A stretch of DNA of 64,000 nt from Candidatus Nanopelagicales bacterium (GCA_018402235.1 JAGYJJ010000004.1:641256-705255); one strand, 5' to 3'; shown: positions 46,436-56,257, counted from the first letter of the stretch. The notes: generated by a model from the letters alone, not told the origin. Made by a program: numbers and translations.

Positions 46436-47002
46436 CTAGTTGCGTTCGGGCTCACGCGACTCAGAAAGGCGACCGCCGATCATCACTGCCGTGACGAGTA
46501 CAAGCATGCCTAGCGTGGTGACCGTGTTCTGGAAAGCTGGCTCCATCCCGTTCCACGTGGAGTTCAGGTACATGATGAACCAGTTGCCGCCGACGACCAT
46601 GAAACCCAAAAAGAAGACCGAGAGGCCAATCACTCCACCGAGGTACGTCCACCGTTGCGCGTGATCCCACTGCCTGGGACTGCCTGTCGCCCGTAAACCG
46701 AGAACTCCAGCTATCAGCAAAGTAATGCCCGCCAGCGACTCCATGGTGATGATCCCGATGTAGGACAACGCCTGGAACCAGGTGGCGTCGATGAATCGCC
46801 ACTCGAACCCGCTATCCGCCGGCACCCCATCACCGCTCAGGACACCTTGCACAAACGGCCAGTTACTGGCGTTCGGGTTGATCGGGTTCGTGATGTTGTC
46901 GAAACTCACCACGAGGTAGTACGTCGCTACCATCAAAACGAATAACGACGTTGCCGCGCGAGCCACCCGCCACACCGGCCACGATGAAGATTCCCCAGCC
47001 AT
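46436..47002 (-). CDS. DUF2165 family membrane protein
   Basis: 188 residues from ATG 47002. Four helices; DUF2165 features are FDNITNPINPNASNWPFVQGVLS after helix 1 and VVGGNWFIMYLNSTWNGMEPAFQNT. Function unknown. The open frame runs on to 47368 antisense to maf and is not coding. TACCTT precedes the start by 6 nt. Confidence 0.87.
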   Translation of the reverse strand: MAGESSSWPVWRVARAATSLFVLMVATYYLVVSFDNITNPINPNASNWPFVQGVLSGDGVPADSGFEWRFIDATWFQALSYIGIITMESLAGITLLIAGVLGLRATGSPRQWDHAQRWTYLGGVIGLSVFFLGFMVVGGNWFIMYLNSTWNGMEPAFQNTVTTLGMLVLVTAVMIGGRLSESREPERN

Positions 47003-47008
47003 CGCCCT

Positions 47009-47014
47009 AAGGTA
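47009..47014 (-). promoter_or_regulatory. -10 hexamer TACCTT for the DUF2165 gene
   Basis: Six nt before ATG 47002; fixes this start. Confidence 0.6.
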
Positions 47015-47056
47015 ACGGCAGATTGAACCCTCATGCACCAAATCCACGTGAACGCC

Positions 47057-47062
47057 TACGCT
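47057..47062 (+). promoter_or_regulatory. -10 hexamer TACGCT for maf
   Basis: Seven nt before ATG 47070. Confidence 0.6.
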
Positions 47063-47069
47063 CCCGAAC

Positions 47070-47720
47070 ATGGACACGCCACGTAGCGCGCCGCGGCTCA
47101 TCCTGGCTTCACGATCGCCTGCTCGCCTGGCCACTTTGCGTGCAGCCGGCATCGAACCAGACGTAATCGTCAGCGACGTCGATGAAGAAGTGATCCAGGC
47201 GTCCCTACCGAACGCGACCCCGATGGAACTTGCCCAGGTGCTCGCGCAGGCAAAGGCTGAGAAAGTCGCTGGCACCATCACCGAACCAGCCATCGTGATC
47301 GGTTGCGATTCGGTGTTTGAACTGGACGGCCTCGCGTACGGCAAACCGGAAACCGCGCAGATCGCCAAAGAACGCTGGCAGCAAATGATGGGCCGCGCAG
47401 GAACGCTTCACACCGGCCACCACGTCATCGACACCAGCACCCATCACGCGGCCTCAGCCACCGCGAGCACGATCGTGCATATGGGCACCATGTCCGAGCG
47501 GGAGATGGACGATTACCTCGCGACCGGTGAGCCGCTCCAGGTCGCGGGGGGATTCACCCTCGATGCCCTGGGAGGCGCATTCGTCGAGGGAGTGGAAGGT
47601 GACCCCTCCAATGTGGTGGGTATCTCTTTGCCCACTCTTCGAAGCCTGCTCGGGGAACTAGGCGTGAGATGGACCTCCTTATGGAACATGACACTCACCG
47701 ACCCTCCTTCGCCCCGCTAG
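47070..47720 (+). CDS. maf: Maf-like nucleoside triphosphate pyrophosphatase
   Basis: 216 residues. N-terminal [31 protein letters not shown], active-site Glu/Lys in [28 protein letters not shown] and [31 protein letters not shown] near the end. Removes pyrophosphate from non-canonical NTPs. It sits between accDE and accA, an order common in actinobacteria. Its TAG stop is part of the accA -10 element. Confidence 0.93.
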   Translation: MDTPRSAPRLILASRSPARLATLRAAGIEPDVIVSDVDEEVIQASLPNATPMELAQVLAQAKAEKVAGTITEPAIVIGCDSVFELDGLAYGKPETAQIAKERWQQMMGRAGTLHTGHHVIDTSTHHAASATASTIVHMGTMSEREMDDYLATGEPLQVAGGFTLDALGGAFVEGVEGDPSNVVGISLPTLRSLLGELGVRWTSLWNMTLTDPPSPR

Positions 47721-47723
47721 AGT
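47718..47723 (+). promoter_or_regulatory. -10 hexamer TAGAGT for accA, formed by the maf stop codon
   Basis: TAG (47718-47720) ends maf, and TAGAGT ends 8 nt before ATG 47732. Confidence 0.55.
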
Positions 47724-47731
47724 CCGCGTTC

Positions 47732-49486
47732 ATGCGCAAGGTGCTGATCGCCAATCGGGGTGAGATCGCGGTTCGGGTGATCCGAGCCTGTCGGGACGAG
47801 GGCCTCACCTCGGTGGCCATCTACGCCGACCCCGATCGCGACGCCCTGCACGTGCAGATGGCCGACGAGGCGTACGCCCTCGGTGGGGAAACCGCCGCCG
47901 AGACGTACCTGGACATCTCGAAGATCATTGCCGCCGCCACACAAGCACAGGCCGACGCCATCCACCCCGGATACGGCTTCTTGTCTGAGAACGCCGATTT
48001 TGCCCAGGCGGTAATCGATGCAGGGCTCACCTGGATCGGCCCACCCCCGCAGGCCATCAAGGACTTGGGCGACAAAGTGTCGGCCCGTCACATCGCCCAG
48101 CGCGCCGGCGCCCCCCAGGTTCCTGGCACCCCCGATCCGGTCAACGGCGCCGATGAAGTTGTCGCCTTCGCCAAGGAACACGGTCTTCCTGTGGCCATCA
48201 AAGCTGCATTCGGTGGCGGCGGTCGGGGATTGAAGGTTGCCCGCACCCTCGAAGGGATCCCCGAACTCTTCGACTCCGCAGTGCGCGAGGCCGTTGCCGC
48301 GTTCGGTCGTGGTGAGTGCTTCGTTGAGCGCTACCTCGACAAGCCGCGCCACGTTGAGACACAGGTGCTGGCCGATCAGCACGGCAACGTGGTGGTCGTG
48401 TCCACCCGCGACTGCTCGTTGCAGCGCCGGCATCAAAAGCTCGTGGAGGAAGCACCTGCACCCTTCCTCACCGACAAGCAGCGCGAGGATCTCTACGCCG
48501 CGAGCAAGGCCATCGTCAAGGAAGCCGGCTACTTTGGCGCTGGAACCTGCGAGTTCCTCATCGGCACCGATGGAACGATTTCCTTCCTCGAGGTCAACAC
48601 CCGACTGCAGGTGGAGCACCCGGTCAGCGAGGAAGTGACCGGCATCGACCTCGTGCGCGAGCAGTTCCGCATCGCGCGCGGGGAAAAGATCGAACCAACA
48701 GACCCCGAGGTGAAGGGTCACTCCATCGAGTTCCGCATCAACGGCGAGGACCCCGGCCGCGGCTTCCTGCCCGCCCCCGGCTCGCTCACCAGGTGGGAAC
48801 TACCCAGCGGCCCGGGCGTGCGCGTGGACGCGGGCTTTCGCTCCGGCGATGTGATCGGTGGCAACTTCGATTCGCTGCTCGCCAAGCTCATCATCACCGG
48901 CAAGGACCGCACCCAAGCACTCGAACGTTCAAAGCGAGCACTCGCCGAGTTCGAGGTTGAAGGCATCGCAACCGCCCTCACCTTCCACCGCGTGGTGGTC
49001 AGCGAGGACGATTTCGCACCCGCTGATGGCAGCGCCTTCCGCGTTCACACCCGCTGGATCGAGACCGAATTCGACAACCAGATTCCCGCGTACGACGCCA
49101 CCGTCGCCCCGGACAACGAGAATCAGGATCGCCAGTCCGTGGTGGTCGAGGTGCAAGGCAAGCGCATCGAGGTGACTCTTCCCGCCGGGCTCGGTGCACC
49201 CGCCGCAACCACAAACGGCAATAAGAAGTCAGCCATACGCAAGCGCGGTGGCCAGAAGGCAGCTGTCTCGGGAGACACCGTCGCCGCACCCATGCAGGGC
49301 ACCATCGTGAAGGTTGAGGTCACCGAAGGTCAGGCAGTGAACGAGGGCGACCTCATCGTGGTCCTGGAGGCCATGAAGATGGAACAACCGCTCACCGCTC
49401 ACAAGTCCGGCACCGTCACCGGACTGTCCGCCGAGATCGGCGCGACCGTCACCGCCGGCTCGGCGATCTGTGAACTGAAGGACTGA
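47732..49486 (+). CDS. accA: Acyl-CoA carboxylase alpha subunit (biotin carboxylase + BCCP)
   Basis: 584 residues. Biotin carboxylase: [25 protein letters not shown] loop [30 protein letters not shown] and [18 protein letters not shown] linker with an RRxGGxK-like basic patch leads to the biotinyl domain (about 510-584) with [18 protein letters not shown]; the Lys is the biotin site. ATG 47732 is used because it follows a -10 hexamer; an in-frame upstream start (47669) lies inside maf. It acts with AccD, AccE and BirA encoded within 5 kb. Confidence 0.94.
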   Translation: MRKVLIANRGEIAVRVIRACRDEGLTSVAIYADPDRDALHVQMADEAYALGGETAAETYLDISKIIAAATQAQADAIHPGYGFLSENADFAQAVIDAGLTWIGPPPQAIKDLGDKVSARHIAQRAGAPQVPGTPDPVNGADEVVAFAKEHGLPVAIKAAFGGGGRGLKVARTLEGIPELFDSAVREAVAAFGRGECFVERYLDKPRHVETQVLADQHGNVVVVSTRDCSLQRRHQKLVEEAPAPFLTDKQREDLYAASKAIVKEAGYFGAGTCEFLIGTDGTISFLEVNTRLQVEHPVSEEVTGIDLVREQFRIARGEKIEPTDPEVKGHSIEFRINGEDPGRGFLPAPGSLTRWELPSGPGVRVDAGFRSGDVIGGNFDSLLAKLIITGKDRTQALERSKRALAEFEVEGIATALTFHRVVVSEDDFAPADGSAFRVHTRWIETEFDNQIPAYDATVAPDNENQDRQSVVVEVQGKRIEVTLPAGLGAPAATTNGNKKSAIRKRGGQKAAVSGDTVAAPMQGTIVKVEVTEGQAVNEGDLIVVLEAMKMEQPLTAHKSGTVTGLSAEIGATVTAGSAICELKD

Positions 49487-49522
49487 GCACTCGAGGACTG
49501 AGCAGACCTCACAATCCCCAGG

Positions 49523-49528
49523 TAACGT
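49523..49528 (+). promoter_or_regulatory. -10 hexamer TAACGT for the TPM-like gene
   Basis: Seven nt before ATG 49536; favours it over GTG 49527. Confidence 0.55.
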
Positions 49529-49535
49529 GGCAAGC

Positions 49536-50843
49536 ATGCGTCACGCACCCCGCCGGTTGATATCCGCCGCAATCATCGCCGTCCTACCGCTGCTGGCCAC
49601 CTCTCCAGCCATGGCAGCGACGCCCGCCGCCGTGCAAACCGATGAGGTGGCGGCAGTGGCCGAGGTCATGCGTGCCGGTGAGCCCGTTGTGAGCGTCCCC
49701 GGTGCCGAAAACGGCCTATCTCCCAGCGAGGTCCAGAACCTGACCACGCAGGTGATTGCCAGCGAAGTTCCGATCTTCATCGGGGTGTTCCCCGAATCCA
49801 CGGCGGGAACTATGGCCGCCGACGACGTCCTGATCGCCTTGAACGAGCAGGTCGGTTTGGCCGGGGTGTACGCGGTGGTGGTGGGTGATCAGTTCCGGGC
49901 CGGAAGCACCTCGGGTTCGGCGAGCGATCTCGCTACCCGTGCTTTTCAAGCAGAACGTGGAAACGGCGTACCCGCGGTGCTCAGCGAATTCATTGCGCTC
50001 ACCACTGAACGTTTCGCGGCAGGCGCCACCCAAACCGACTCAACAGGAACTTCCACCGCTTCGGGTGTTGTCACCTTCTTCCTGCTTGCCGTGTTCATCG
50101 CAGTCATTGCACTTGTGATCGTTGTGCTGATGCGCTCGCGCAAGCGTGCACAGGCTCAACTCATCGAGGTGCGCGGCGCGGTGGATCAGGATGTAACGGA
50201 ATTCGGTGAACGTCTCGCCCGCTTCGAGATCACCGATCCAGCCTTCGATGAGAACGCCCGTACGCACTTGCAGCGTGCTCTGGACGACTACGACCGCGCC
50301 AAGCGTTCGGCCCAACTCATGGCGAACGCCGGGCACGCCCAACAGGTCACGAGTGCGCTGGAAGATGGCCGCTTCTCATTGGCCTGCGTCCAGGCGCACC
50401 TCGCTGGTGAGCCAGAGCCCGAGCGCAGGGCCCCCTGCTTCGTCGATCCCCGCCACGGCCCGAGTGTTGGCGACGTGCTGTGGACTCCTCCGGGGATGGA
50501 CGGTGCCGCACCTCGCGATGTACCAATGTGCCGAGCCTGCGAAGTGGCCGTGATCGACGGCTTCCAGCCAGTAGCGCGCGAGGTTCAGGTAGCAGGAGGC
50601 AACCGCCCCTACTGGCAAGCAGGTCAGCACTTCGGCGGATACGCGATGGGCTACTACGCGCCGTTCACCGGCGTTATGACGGGACTGTTCATGGGCTCGA
50701 TGCTCAGCGGCATGTGGGCCAGTCCGGCGTATGCCTCGGGAATGGGCGGGACTGAAGGGTCAGGTGGTTTCGGCGGGGACTTCGGTGGCGGTGGTTTCGG
50801 CGGGGACTTCGGCGGTGGTGGTTTCGGTGGTGGCGACTTCTAG
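49536..50843 (+). CDS. Secreted/membrane TPM-like protein with glycine-rich tail
   Basis: 435 residues. Signal peptide with Ala cut site (PRRLISAAIIAVLPLLATSPAMA), an outer alpha/beta domain resembling TPM/DUF6676 (PIFIGVFPESTAGTMAADDVLIALNEQVG), a membrane helix (VVTFFLLAVFIAVIALVIVVLM, about residue 180) and a cytoplasmic helical domain. A Cys motif (CFVDPRHGPSVGDV and MCRACEVAVIDG) and the tail GGFGGDFGGGGFGG end it. Similar proteins occur widely in actinobacteria; role unknown. Confidence 0.8.
   Translation: MRHAPRRLISAAIIAVLPLLATSPAMAATPAAVQTDEVAAVAEVMRAGEPVVSVPGAENGLSPSEVQNLTTQVIASEVPIFIGVFPESTAGTMAADDVLIALNEQVGLAGVYAVVVGDQFRAGSTSGSASDLATRAFQAERGNGVPAVLSEFIALTTERFAAGATQTDSTGTSTASGVVTFFLLAVFIAVIALVIVVLMRSRKRAQAQLIEVRGAVDQDVTEFGERLARFEITDPAFDENARTHLQRALDDYDRAKRSAQLMANAGHAQQVTSALEDGRFSLACVQAHLAGEPEPERRAPCFVDPRHGPSVGDVLWTPPGMDGAAPRDVPMCRACEVAVIDGFQPVAREVQVAGGNRPYWQAGQHFGGYAMGYYAPFTGVMTGLFMGSMLSGMWASPAYASGMGGTEGSGGFGGDFGGGGFGGDFGGGGFGGGDF
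50758..50840. repeat. Gly/Phe-rich repeat at the 3' end of the TPM-like gene
   Basis: Units of GGTTTCGGCGGGGACTTC repeat two to three times and code (GGFGGDFGG). Part of the gene above. Confidence 0.75.
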
Positions 50844-50848
50844 GCAGG

Positions 50849-51289
50849 CTAGAACTTCAGCAGCGACCGCAACCAGTTGACGTAGTCTTCGGGCGCCCCA
50901 GCGGCCAACGCAGCGTCGGCGATGTCGAAGACTTGCTCGGCCTGCGGCAACCCACCCTCATAGGCATCTAGCGCATACAGCCACGCAAGCACCTGGCTAT
51001 CCATGGTGTCCACCCGCACCCGCACCTTGCGCCAGTACCCGATCTCCACGTCCTCCCACATGTCCAGACGCTTCTCGTCGAGTTCGGTGACGTCGTACAC
51101 AGCAACGAACACCTCGGACCCGGCGTCTTCCACCACGGTGGGCAGGGCTCCCCCGAACCCGAGTTCCTCCCCGGCGAAGGTCATCCGCCATCCGCGCAGC
51201 CACCCGGTGCCGTGCATGGGTGAGGCCGGGGCGCGCTCGGCCATCCGGTGGGGATCAAGGTTCACCCCGTACGCCGCGTAGAAGGCCAT
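50849..51289 (-). CDS. Gamma-glutamylcyclotransferase-like protein
   Basis: 146 residues from ATG 51289. FYAAYGVNLDPHRMAERAPASP matches the family's YGSNL loop with Val for Ser, and VTELDEKRLDMWEDVEIGYW gives the likely catalytic Glu region. Members cut gamma-glutamyl groups or act on related amines; substrate unknown. The open frame to 51712 is antisense to the flavoprotein gene. Stop is 5 bp from the convergent TPM-like stop. Confidence 0.85.
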   Translation of the reverse strand: MAFYAAYGVNLDPHRMAERAPASPMHGTGWLRGWRMTFAGEELGFGGALPTVVEDAGSEVFVAVYDVTELDEKRLDMWEDVEIGYWRKVRVRVDTMDSQVLAWLYALDAYEGGLPQAEQVFDIADAALAAGAPEDYVNWLRSLLKF

Positions 51290-51296
51290 GGCTTCC

Positions 51297-51302
51297 AGGG
51301 TA
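51297..51302 (-). promoter_or_regulatory. -10 hexamer TACCCT for the cyclotransferase-like gene
   Basis: Seven nt before ATG 51289. Confidence 0.6.
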
Positions 51303-51340
51303 GGGACCGAAAGCCCAACTGAGAAGGTCCACGACAGAAT

Positions 51341-52759
51341 GTGCCCGTGTCGAGCGATTCGAAGGTCGTGATCATCGGAGACGGTCCGGGTGCTTACGAG
51401 GGTGCACTCGTGGCTCGTCAGCTCGGTGCGCAGGTCACATTGGTCAGCGCCGGAGAGATCGGTGGCTCGGCGGTCCTCACGGACTGCGTGCCCAGCAAGA
51501 CGTTGATCGCAACTGCGGGCGCGATCGAGAAGGCCGAGGCTTCGGGATACCTCGGCGTCTGCATCGATGGCAAACCGGCAGATCGCGCGAAATTCCACGT
51601 CGATCTCGCCACGGTCAACACCCGGGTGATGGAACTCGCCCGCGCCCAAAGCCAGGGCATCCGAGCTTCCCTCGACGACGCTGGCGTGCAGATCCTTAAA
51701 GGCCACGGACAACTAGCGAACGGCGACGCCGTCACGGTCACCACAGACGACGCAGACTTCACTCTCCCCGCCGATTTCATTCTTATTGCCACCGGCGCCA
51801 GACCCCGCGTGCTTCCCGAGGCGATGCCCGACGACGAACGCATCCTCACCTGGGAGCAGGTCTACGACCTCACCGAGCTTCCTGAACACTTGATCGTGGT
51901 CGGCTCGGGCGTCACGGGTGCGGAATTCGCAAACGCCTTCCACACCCTCGGCAGCGAAGTGACACTCGTGTCCTCCCGCGATCAGGTTCTTCCTGGCGAA
52001 GACCACGATGCAGCGCGCGTTCTCGAAGAGGTCTTCGAACGACGGGGCCTGCACGTGAAAGCCAAGTCACGAGCAACGAAAGCGCAGCGCAGCGACCACA
52101 CGGTCATCGTCACCCTGGAAGACGGCACGACCATCAACGGCAGCCACGTCCTTATGGCTGTTGGTTCCCTGCCGAACACTGAGAACCTCGGCCTCGCCGA
52201 AGCTGGTGTCACCACCGACGATCGCGGCTTCATCAACGTGGACCGAGTCTCGCGCACCAGCATCCGCAACATCTATGCGGCAGGTGATTGCACCGGCGTG
52301 AACATGCTTGCCTCAGTGGCGGCAATGCAAGGTCGCATCGCGATGTATCACGCACTCGGCGACGCCGTGAGTCCGTTAGATGCAACAGCAGTCTCCAGCA
52401 CGATCTTCACCGAACCGGAGATCGCGACCGTGGGCCTGCAAGAACACGACCTCGAAGAGGGCGAGTTCCGCGGGGAACACGTCATGCTGCCGCTACGCAA
52501 CAATGCGCGCGCCAAGATGCACGGTCACCGCGACGGCTTCGTCAAACTTTTCGTCCGCAGGGGCTCGCGCATCGTGGCAGGTGGCGTAATCGTCGCCCCC
52601 AACGCCAGTGAACTCATCCACTCGATCACCCTGGCCGTGGACAACCGGCTCACCGTCGATCAACTCGCCCAGGCCTTGACCGTCTATCCGAGCCTGTCAG
52701 GGTCGATTGCCGAGGCCGCGCGCCGCATGCACACCATGAGCACTCACTCCAACCAGTAG
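51341..52759 (+). CDS. lpdA: NAD(P)H-quinone dehydrogenase (LpdA-like flavoprotein)
   Basis: 472 residues, two-dinucleotide-binding flavoprotein. FAD loop KVVIIGDGPGAYEGALVARQLG; in place of the lipoamide dehydrogenase CxxxxC there is GGSAVLTDCVPSKTLIATAG with one Cys, as in mycobacterial LpdA. NAD site LIVVGSGVTGAEFANAFHTLGSEVTLV; FAD end NIYAAGDCTGVNMLASVAAMQGR. So it is a quinone reductase, not a disulfide reductase. GTG 51341 or GTG 51347 may be the start. Its TAG stop forms the -10 of the PNP gene. Confidence 0.87.
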   Translation: MPVSSDSKVVIIGDGPGAYEGALVARQLGAQVTLVSAGEIGGSAVLTDCVPSKTLIATAGAIEKAEASGYLGVCIDGKPADRAKFHVDLATVNTRVMELARAQSQGIRASLDDAGVQILKGHGQLANGDAVTVTTDDADFTLPADFILIATGARPRVLPEAMPDDERILTWEQVYDLTELPEHLIVVGSGVTGAEFANAFHTLGSEVTLVSSRDQVLPGEDHDAARVLEEVFERRGLHVKAKSRATKAQRSDHTVIVTLEDGTTINGSHVLMAVGSLPNTENLGLAEAGVTTDDRGFINVDRVSRTSIRNIYAAGDCTGVNMLASVAAMQGRIAMYHALGDAVSPLDATAVSSTIFTEPEIATVGLQEHDLEEGEFRGEHVMLPLRNNARAKMHGHRDGFVKLFVRRGSRIVAGGVIVAPNASELIHSITLAVDNRLTVDQLAQALTVYPSLSGSIAEAARRMHTMSTHSNQ

Positions 52760-52762
52760 GTT
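52757..52762 (+). promoter_or_regulatory. -10 hexamer TAGGTT for PNP, formed by the lpdA stop codon
   Basis: TAG (52757-52759) ends lpdA, and TAGGTT ends 6 nt before GTG 52769. Confidence 0.55.
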
Positions 52763-52768
52763 TCCCCG

Positions 52769-53590
52769 GTGACGCACTCATTGAGCAACGAGACCACCCA
52801 GGCCGCGAACGACGCAGCCAAGCGAGCGGCGGCAACCCTTCGAGCCATCACGAATGTCCAGCAGCACGACGTGGCCGTGGTCCTCGGCTCCGGCTGGGTT
52901 CCCGCGGCTGAACTGCTCGGCATCACCACTGCCGAGTTTCCCGTCACCGATCTGCCCGGTTTTGCTCCCCCGGCTGTGGAAGGTCACGCTGGTCGTTTTC
53001 GCAGCATCGACGCCGACGGCACACGCGTACTGGCATTCCTTGGCCGCACACATCTGTACGAAGAGCTCGGCGTGGACGCCGTCACCCATGCCGTGCGCAC
53101 CGCGCACTTCGCCGGCTGCCAAACGATCATCCTCACCAATGGTTGCGGTGGTCTGGATCCACACTGGAGACCGGGAACACCGGTGCTCATTAAGGACCAC
53201 ATCAACCTGACCGGCATCAGCCCGCTGCATGGCGCTCACTTCGTTGACCTCACCAATCTCTACAGCGAGCGCCTGCGCGAGATGTGCAAGGAGATCGAGC
53301 CGAGTCTGCCCGAGGGCATCTACTGCCAATTCCGCGGACCGATGTATGAAACCCCGGCGGAGATCGGCATGGTCAGGGCAATCGGCGGAACCCTCGTCGG
53401 GATGAGCACCGCGCTCGAGGCGATCGTGGCGCGCAGCCTGGGCATGCAGATCCTGGGCATCTCGCTGGTCACCAACGCAGCGGCAGGCATGACCGGCGAA
53501 CCCCTCAACCACGAGGAAGTCCTCGCAGCGGGTCAAGCCGCAGCCACCCGGATGGGTGAACTGCTCGGCAAGGTTGTCCGGGCGCTTTAG
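52769..53590 (+). CDS. punA: Purine nucleoside phosphorylase, trimeric type
   Basis: 273 residues. Phosphate site VVLGSGWVPAAELLG and GHAGRFRSI, purine site LTNGCGGLDPHWRPGTPVLIKDHINLTG, and YCQFRGPMYETPAEIGMVRAIGGTLVGMSTALEAIVARSLG. Releases ribose- or deoxyribose-1-P from purine nucleosides. Coupled to the phosphomutase 2 bp downstream, which moves the phosphate to C5 for DeoC or pentose pathways. Confidence 0.93.
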   Translation: MTHSLSNETTQAANDAAKRAAATLRAITNVQQHDVAVVLGSGWVPAAELLGITTAEFPVTDLPGFAPPAVEGHAGRFRSIDADGTRVLAFLGRTHLYEELGVDAVTHAVRTAHFAGCQTIILTNGCGGLDPHWRPGTPVLIKDHINLTGISPLHGAHFVDLTNLYSERLREMCKEIEPSLPEGIYCQFRGPMYETPAEIGMVRAIGGTLVGMSTALEAIVARSLGMQILGISLVTNAAAGMTGEPLNHEEVLAAGQAAATRMGELLGKVVRAL

Positions 53591-53592
53591 TC

Positions 53593-55237
53593 GTGAACGT
53601 CGTTGAACAAGCGCGTGCGTGGCTGGCCCAAGATCCCGATCCGCAGACCAGGGCCGAACTCCAACAACTGATCGAGACGAACGACGACGAACTCACCGAC
53701 TGCTTCGCCGGCAGACTTCAGTTCGGCACCGCGGGCCTGCGCGGGAAACTCGGACCCGGCCCGAACCGGATGAACCGCGTAGTGGTGATGCAAGCGGCTG
53801 CCGGACTGGCCAGCTACCTCAACAAGCTCCACCCGCACGAGGCATCGATCGTGATCGGCTACGACGCGCGTCACAACTCCGATGTGTTCGCAACGGACAC
53901 TGCAGCCATCATGCAAGGCGCGGGCATCAACGCCCTCGTACTTCCCAGACCGCTACCCACACCTGTACTCGTCGTACGCGATCAAGCACCTCGGTGCTTC
54001 CGCAGGCGTGATGGTCACCGCAAGTCACAATCCTCCCCAGGACAACGGGTACAAGGTCTACCTGGCTGATGGTTGCCAGATCGTCCCACCGGCCGATGCA
54101 GACATCGCCGCCGAAATCGAGCGCATCGCGAGCACCACGAACGTCCAGGACCTACCGACGGGCGAGGAATGGATAACACTCGGCGATGACGTCCTTGAGG
54201 ACTACATCAACCGCGCGGTCGCACTGGTGACCGCCGAGCAGCGGCAGAACAACGGAACTCTGACCACCGTCATCACTCCGATGCACGGCGTGGGAGGCGG
54301 AACTTTGCATGAAGTCCTGACCCGCGCCGGTTTCCCCGAACCCATTCACGTGGCCGAGCAGTTCGAACCGGATCCGAACTTCCCCACCGTCGCGTTCCCC
54401 AACCCCGAGGAACCCGGCGCAATGGACCTCGCGCTTGAGGCAGCAGCGAAGCACCAACCAGGCATCGTCATCGCCAACGATCCGGACGCCGACCGCTGCG
54501 CCATCGCGATCCCCGCGGACGATGGCTACCGCATGCTGACCGGCGACGAAGTCGGATCGCTCCTCGGCTGGTGGGCAACCCAGCACAGCAATGGAAGCAA
54601 CACCGAGCGCACGGTCCTGGCGCAATCAATCGTCTCGGGCACCATGCTGAAATCGATCGCCGAATCAGCCGGACTTACCTACGAGCACACGCTCACCGGC
54701 TTCAAATGGATCGGGCGCATCCCGGGTCTGCGCTTCGGGTACGAGGAAGCTCTTGGTTACTGCATGGATCCGCAAGGAGTGAGCGACAAGGACGGCATCA
54801 CAGCCGCCCTCGCAGTCGCCACCCTCGCCGCCCACCTCAAAGCAAGCAACCAGACACTGCAGCACAAACTCGACGACCTCGCGCGCGAACACGGCGTGCA
54901 CGCCACGAAGCAGGTGTCCGTACGCGTCACCGACTTGACCCGCATCACCGAAGTGATGTCAAAACTGCGAACACAACCGCCGACCGATATCGGCGGTCTC
55001 ACGGTGCAACGCTTCGTTGACCTTGAACTTGGCGCCGAACTCCCTCCCACCGACGGACTGCTGTTCGAACTCGACGGCAACGCCCGCGTGATCATCCGCC
55101 CGAGCGGCACCGAACCCAAGGTCAAGGCGTATCTACAAGCCGTGGTCCACGTCACTGCAGACCTCGCGTCAGCGCGCAAACAGGCCGCCCAGCAGATCGC
55201 CACTCTCGAGGCGACCGTCCGCACCTGGCTCAACTAG
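53593..55237 (+). CDS. pmmB: Phospho-sugar mutase (PmmB-like; one frameshift)
   Basis: About 547 residues once two frames are joined. The first frame has LQFGTAGLRGKLGPGPNRMN and stays homologous to GAGINALVLPRPLPTPVL. Near 53968-53976 one extra base shifts it, and the second frame carries on with SYAIKHLGASAGVMVTASHNPPQDNGYKVY (phosphoserine loop), ANDPDADRCAIAIP (Mg loop) and RPSGTEPKVKAYLQ. Beside a nucleoside phosphorylase it probably acts as phosphopentomutase/deoxyribomutase even if annotated as phosphomannomutase. Confidence 0.9.
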
Positions 55238-55256
55238 CGACTATCCACAACCTCTG

Positions 55257-55284
55257 CAGCCTGTGACATGACGTCCACAGGCTG
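55257..55284. terminator. Hairpin between pmmB and the toxin-like gene
   Basis: CAGCCTGTG and CACAGGCTG are perfect 9-bp arms with a 10-nt loop, 20 bp after the pmmB stop. It could end the pmmB transcript or act as an operator for the toxin-antitoxin pair; there is no T-run. Confidence 0.55.
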
Positions 55285-55329
55285 GAAATTGGAACTACCC
55301 CTCGTGGGCACTTCGCGGGCTAATGGAAC

Positions 55330-55644
55330 ATGCCCAAAGACAATTCTTTTGTGTTTGACACAAACACTGGCGCGAGAGTACGGTTTCTCCCAGGAGCCCA
55401 CAAGCACGGCGTGAAGACCACTGACCAACTCAACGTGATCAACGAAGCGAGAGTCGTGTTCTTGCTCCCAGCAACACATGGTCGGAGTCGCCGTGAATGG
55501 TTGTTCTTGGGCAGAGGCCTGGATGGAACGATCTTGGAGGTCATCGCATTGCTCGGGCACCGCGAACACTTCCTGGTCATTCATGCGATGCCGATGCGCC
55601 GCAAGTGGCAAGCACGATGGGACCTGGCTCAGGAGGGAAAGTGA
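55330..55644 (+). CDS. BrnT-like toxin candidate
   Basis: 104 residues. GAHKHGVKTTDQLNVINEARV, EWLFLGRGLDGTILEVIALLG and HFLVIHAMPMRRKWQARWD follow the pattern of small actinobacterial BrnT-like toxins (K-H-G near the start, L-G-x-D/G-x-x-G, and V-I-H-A-M-x-x-R). Presumed RNase. Overlaps the antitoxin-like gene by 4 bp (GTGA), toxin first, as in brnTA systems. Confidence 0.7.
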   Translation: MPKDNSFVFDTNTGARVRFLPGAHKHGVKTTDQLNVINEARVVFLLPATHGRSRREWLFLGRGLDGTILEVIALLGHREHFLVIHAMPMRRKWQARWDLAQEGK

Positions 55645-55961
55645 AGATGATGGAACCAGTTGAGTACCAGCCGATTTTCACCACACCAGAAGCAGAGGGC
55701 TTCACACAAGAAGAGATTGACGATCTAATTGCAGAGATTGAAAGCGACGATTACGACATCCCCGAAGACGCGGTCATGTTGATACGCCCTCGTGGACGCC
55801 AATCTCTCACGGCTCCCGGTGTGCACTCACCCTTGGTCAGCACGCGGGTCCCCGCCTCACTGCTGGACATGCTCAAGGCCAGAGCAGCGTCCGAGGGAAT
55901 AAGCGTTTCCGAAGTGCAACGAAGAGCCCTATGCAACTACGTAGGGCACCCGGACCTCTGA
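55641..55961 (+). CDS. Ribbon-helix-helix antitoxin candidate
   Basis: 106 residues from GTG 55641, with AGGAGG just upstream; ATG 55647 also possible. An acidic N-terminal half (EEIDDLIAEIESDDYDIPED) would neutralise the basic toxin, and the C-terminal ~45 residues VSTRVPASLLDMLKARAASEGISVSEVQRRAL form an RHH/CopG DNA-binding fold. It likely binds its own promoter with the toxin. Confidence 0.72.
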   Translation: MKMMEPVEYQPIFTTPEAEGFTQEEIDDLIAEIESDDYDIPEDAVMLIRPRGRQSLTAPGVHSPLVSTRVPASLLDMLKARAASEGISVSEVQRRALCNYVGHPDL

Positions 55962-56013
55962 CAGCACCCATCAACGTTTGTCTGACCGACGGACTGGAAG
56001 GAGAATATTTGCT

Positions 56014-56241
56014 ATGACCGAGCGGATCGTCTTCGATGTGGACTTCATGTTGACGCCCAACCCCGGCGAGACTTTCGCCACCTGGGAAGGCCTTAGAGCG
56101 GGGACGCGCTCACAGATCCGCACAGGTGAAGTCGTAACAGCAACCGACGGCGAGGTCACCCACTCCGCCACGGTTCTCCGAGAAGAACCCTGGGGTGTAG
56201 TTCTGGCTGTGGACTTCAGCCAGACTCTGACGTCTCCCTAG
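56014..56241 (+). CDS. Small protein of unknown function beside the toxin-antitoxin pair
   Basis: 75 residues from ATG 56014 with GGAAGGAGAA about 10 nt upstream. Short alternating strands (ERIVFDVDFML, VVTATDGEVTHSATVL, GVVLAVDFSQTL) suggest a small beta barrel. No family recognised. It lies between the toxin-antitoxin pair and deoC, so may belong to the inserted unit. Confidence 0.6.
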   Translation: MTERIVFDVDFMLTPNPGETFATWEGLRAGTRSQIRTGEVVTATDGEVTHSATVLREEPWGVVLAVDFSQTLTSP

Positions 56242-56251
56242 AGCCACCGAA

Positions 56252-56257
56252 TACCCT
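56252..56257 (+). promoter_or_regulatory. -10 hexamer TACCCT for deoC
   Basis: Six nt before GTG 56264. Confidence 0.6.

Noticed and set aside
47669-47731. Upstream start for the carboxylase alpha subunit
   Set aside because: It lies within maf, whereas ATG 47732 has a -10 hexamer 8 nt upstream and matches the family start.
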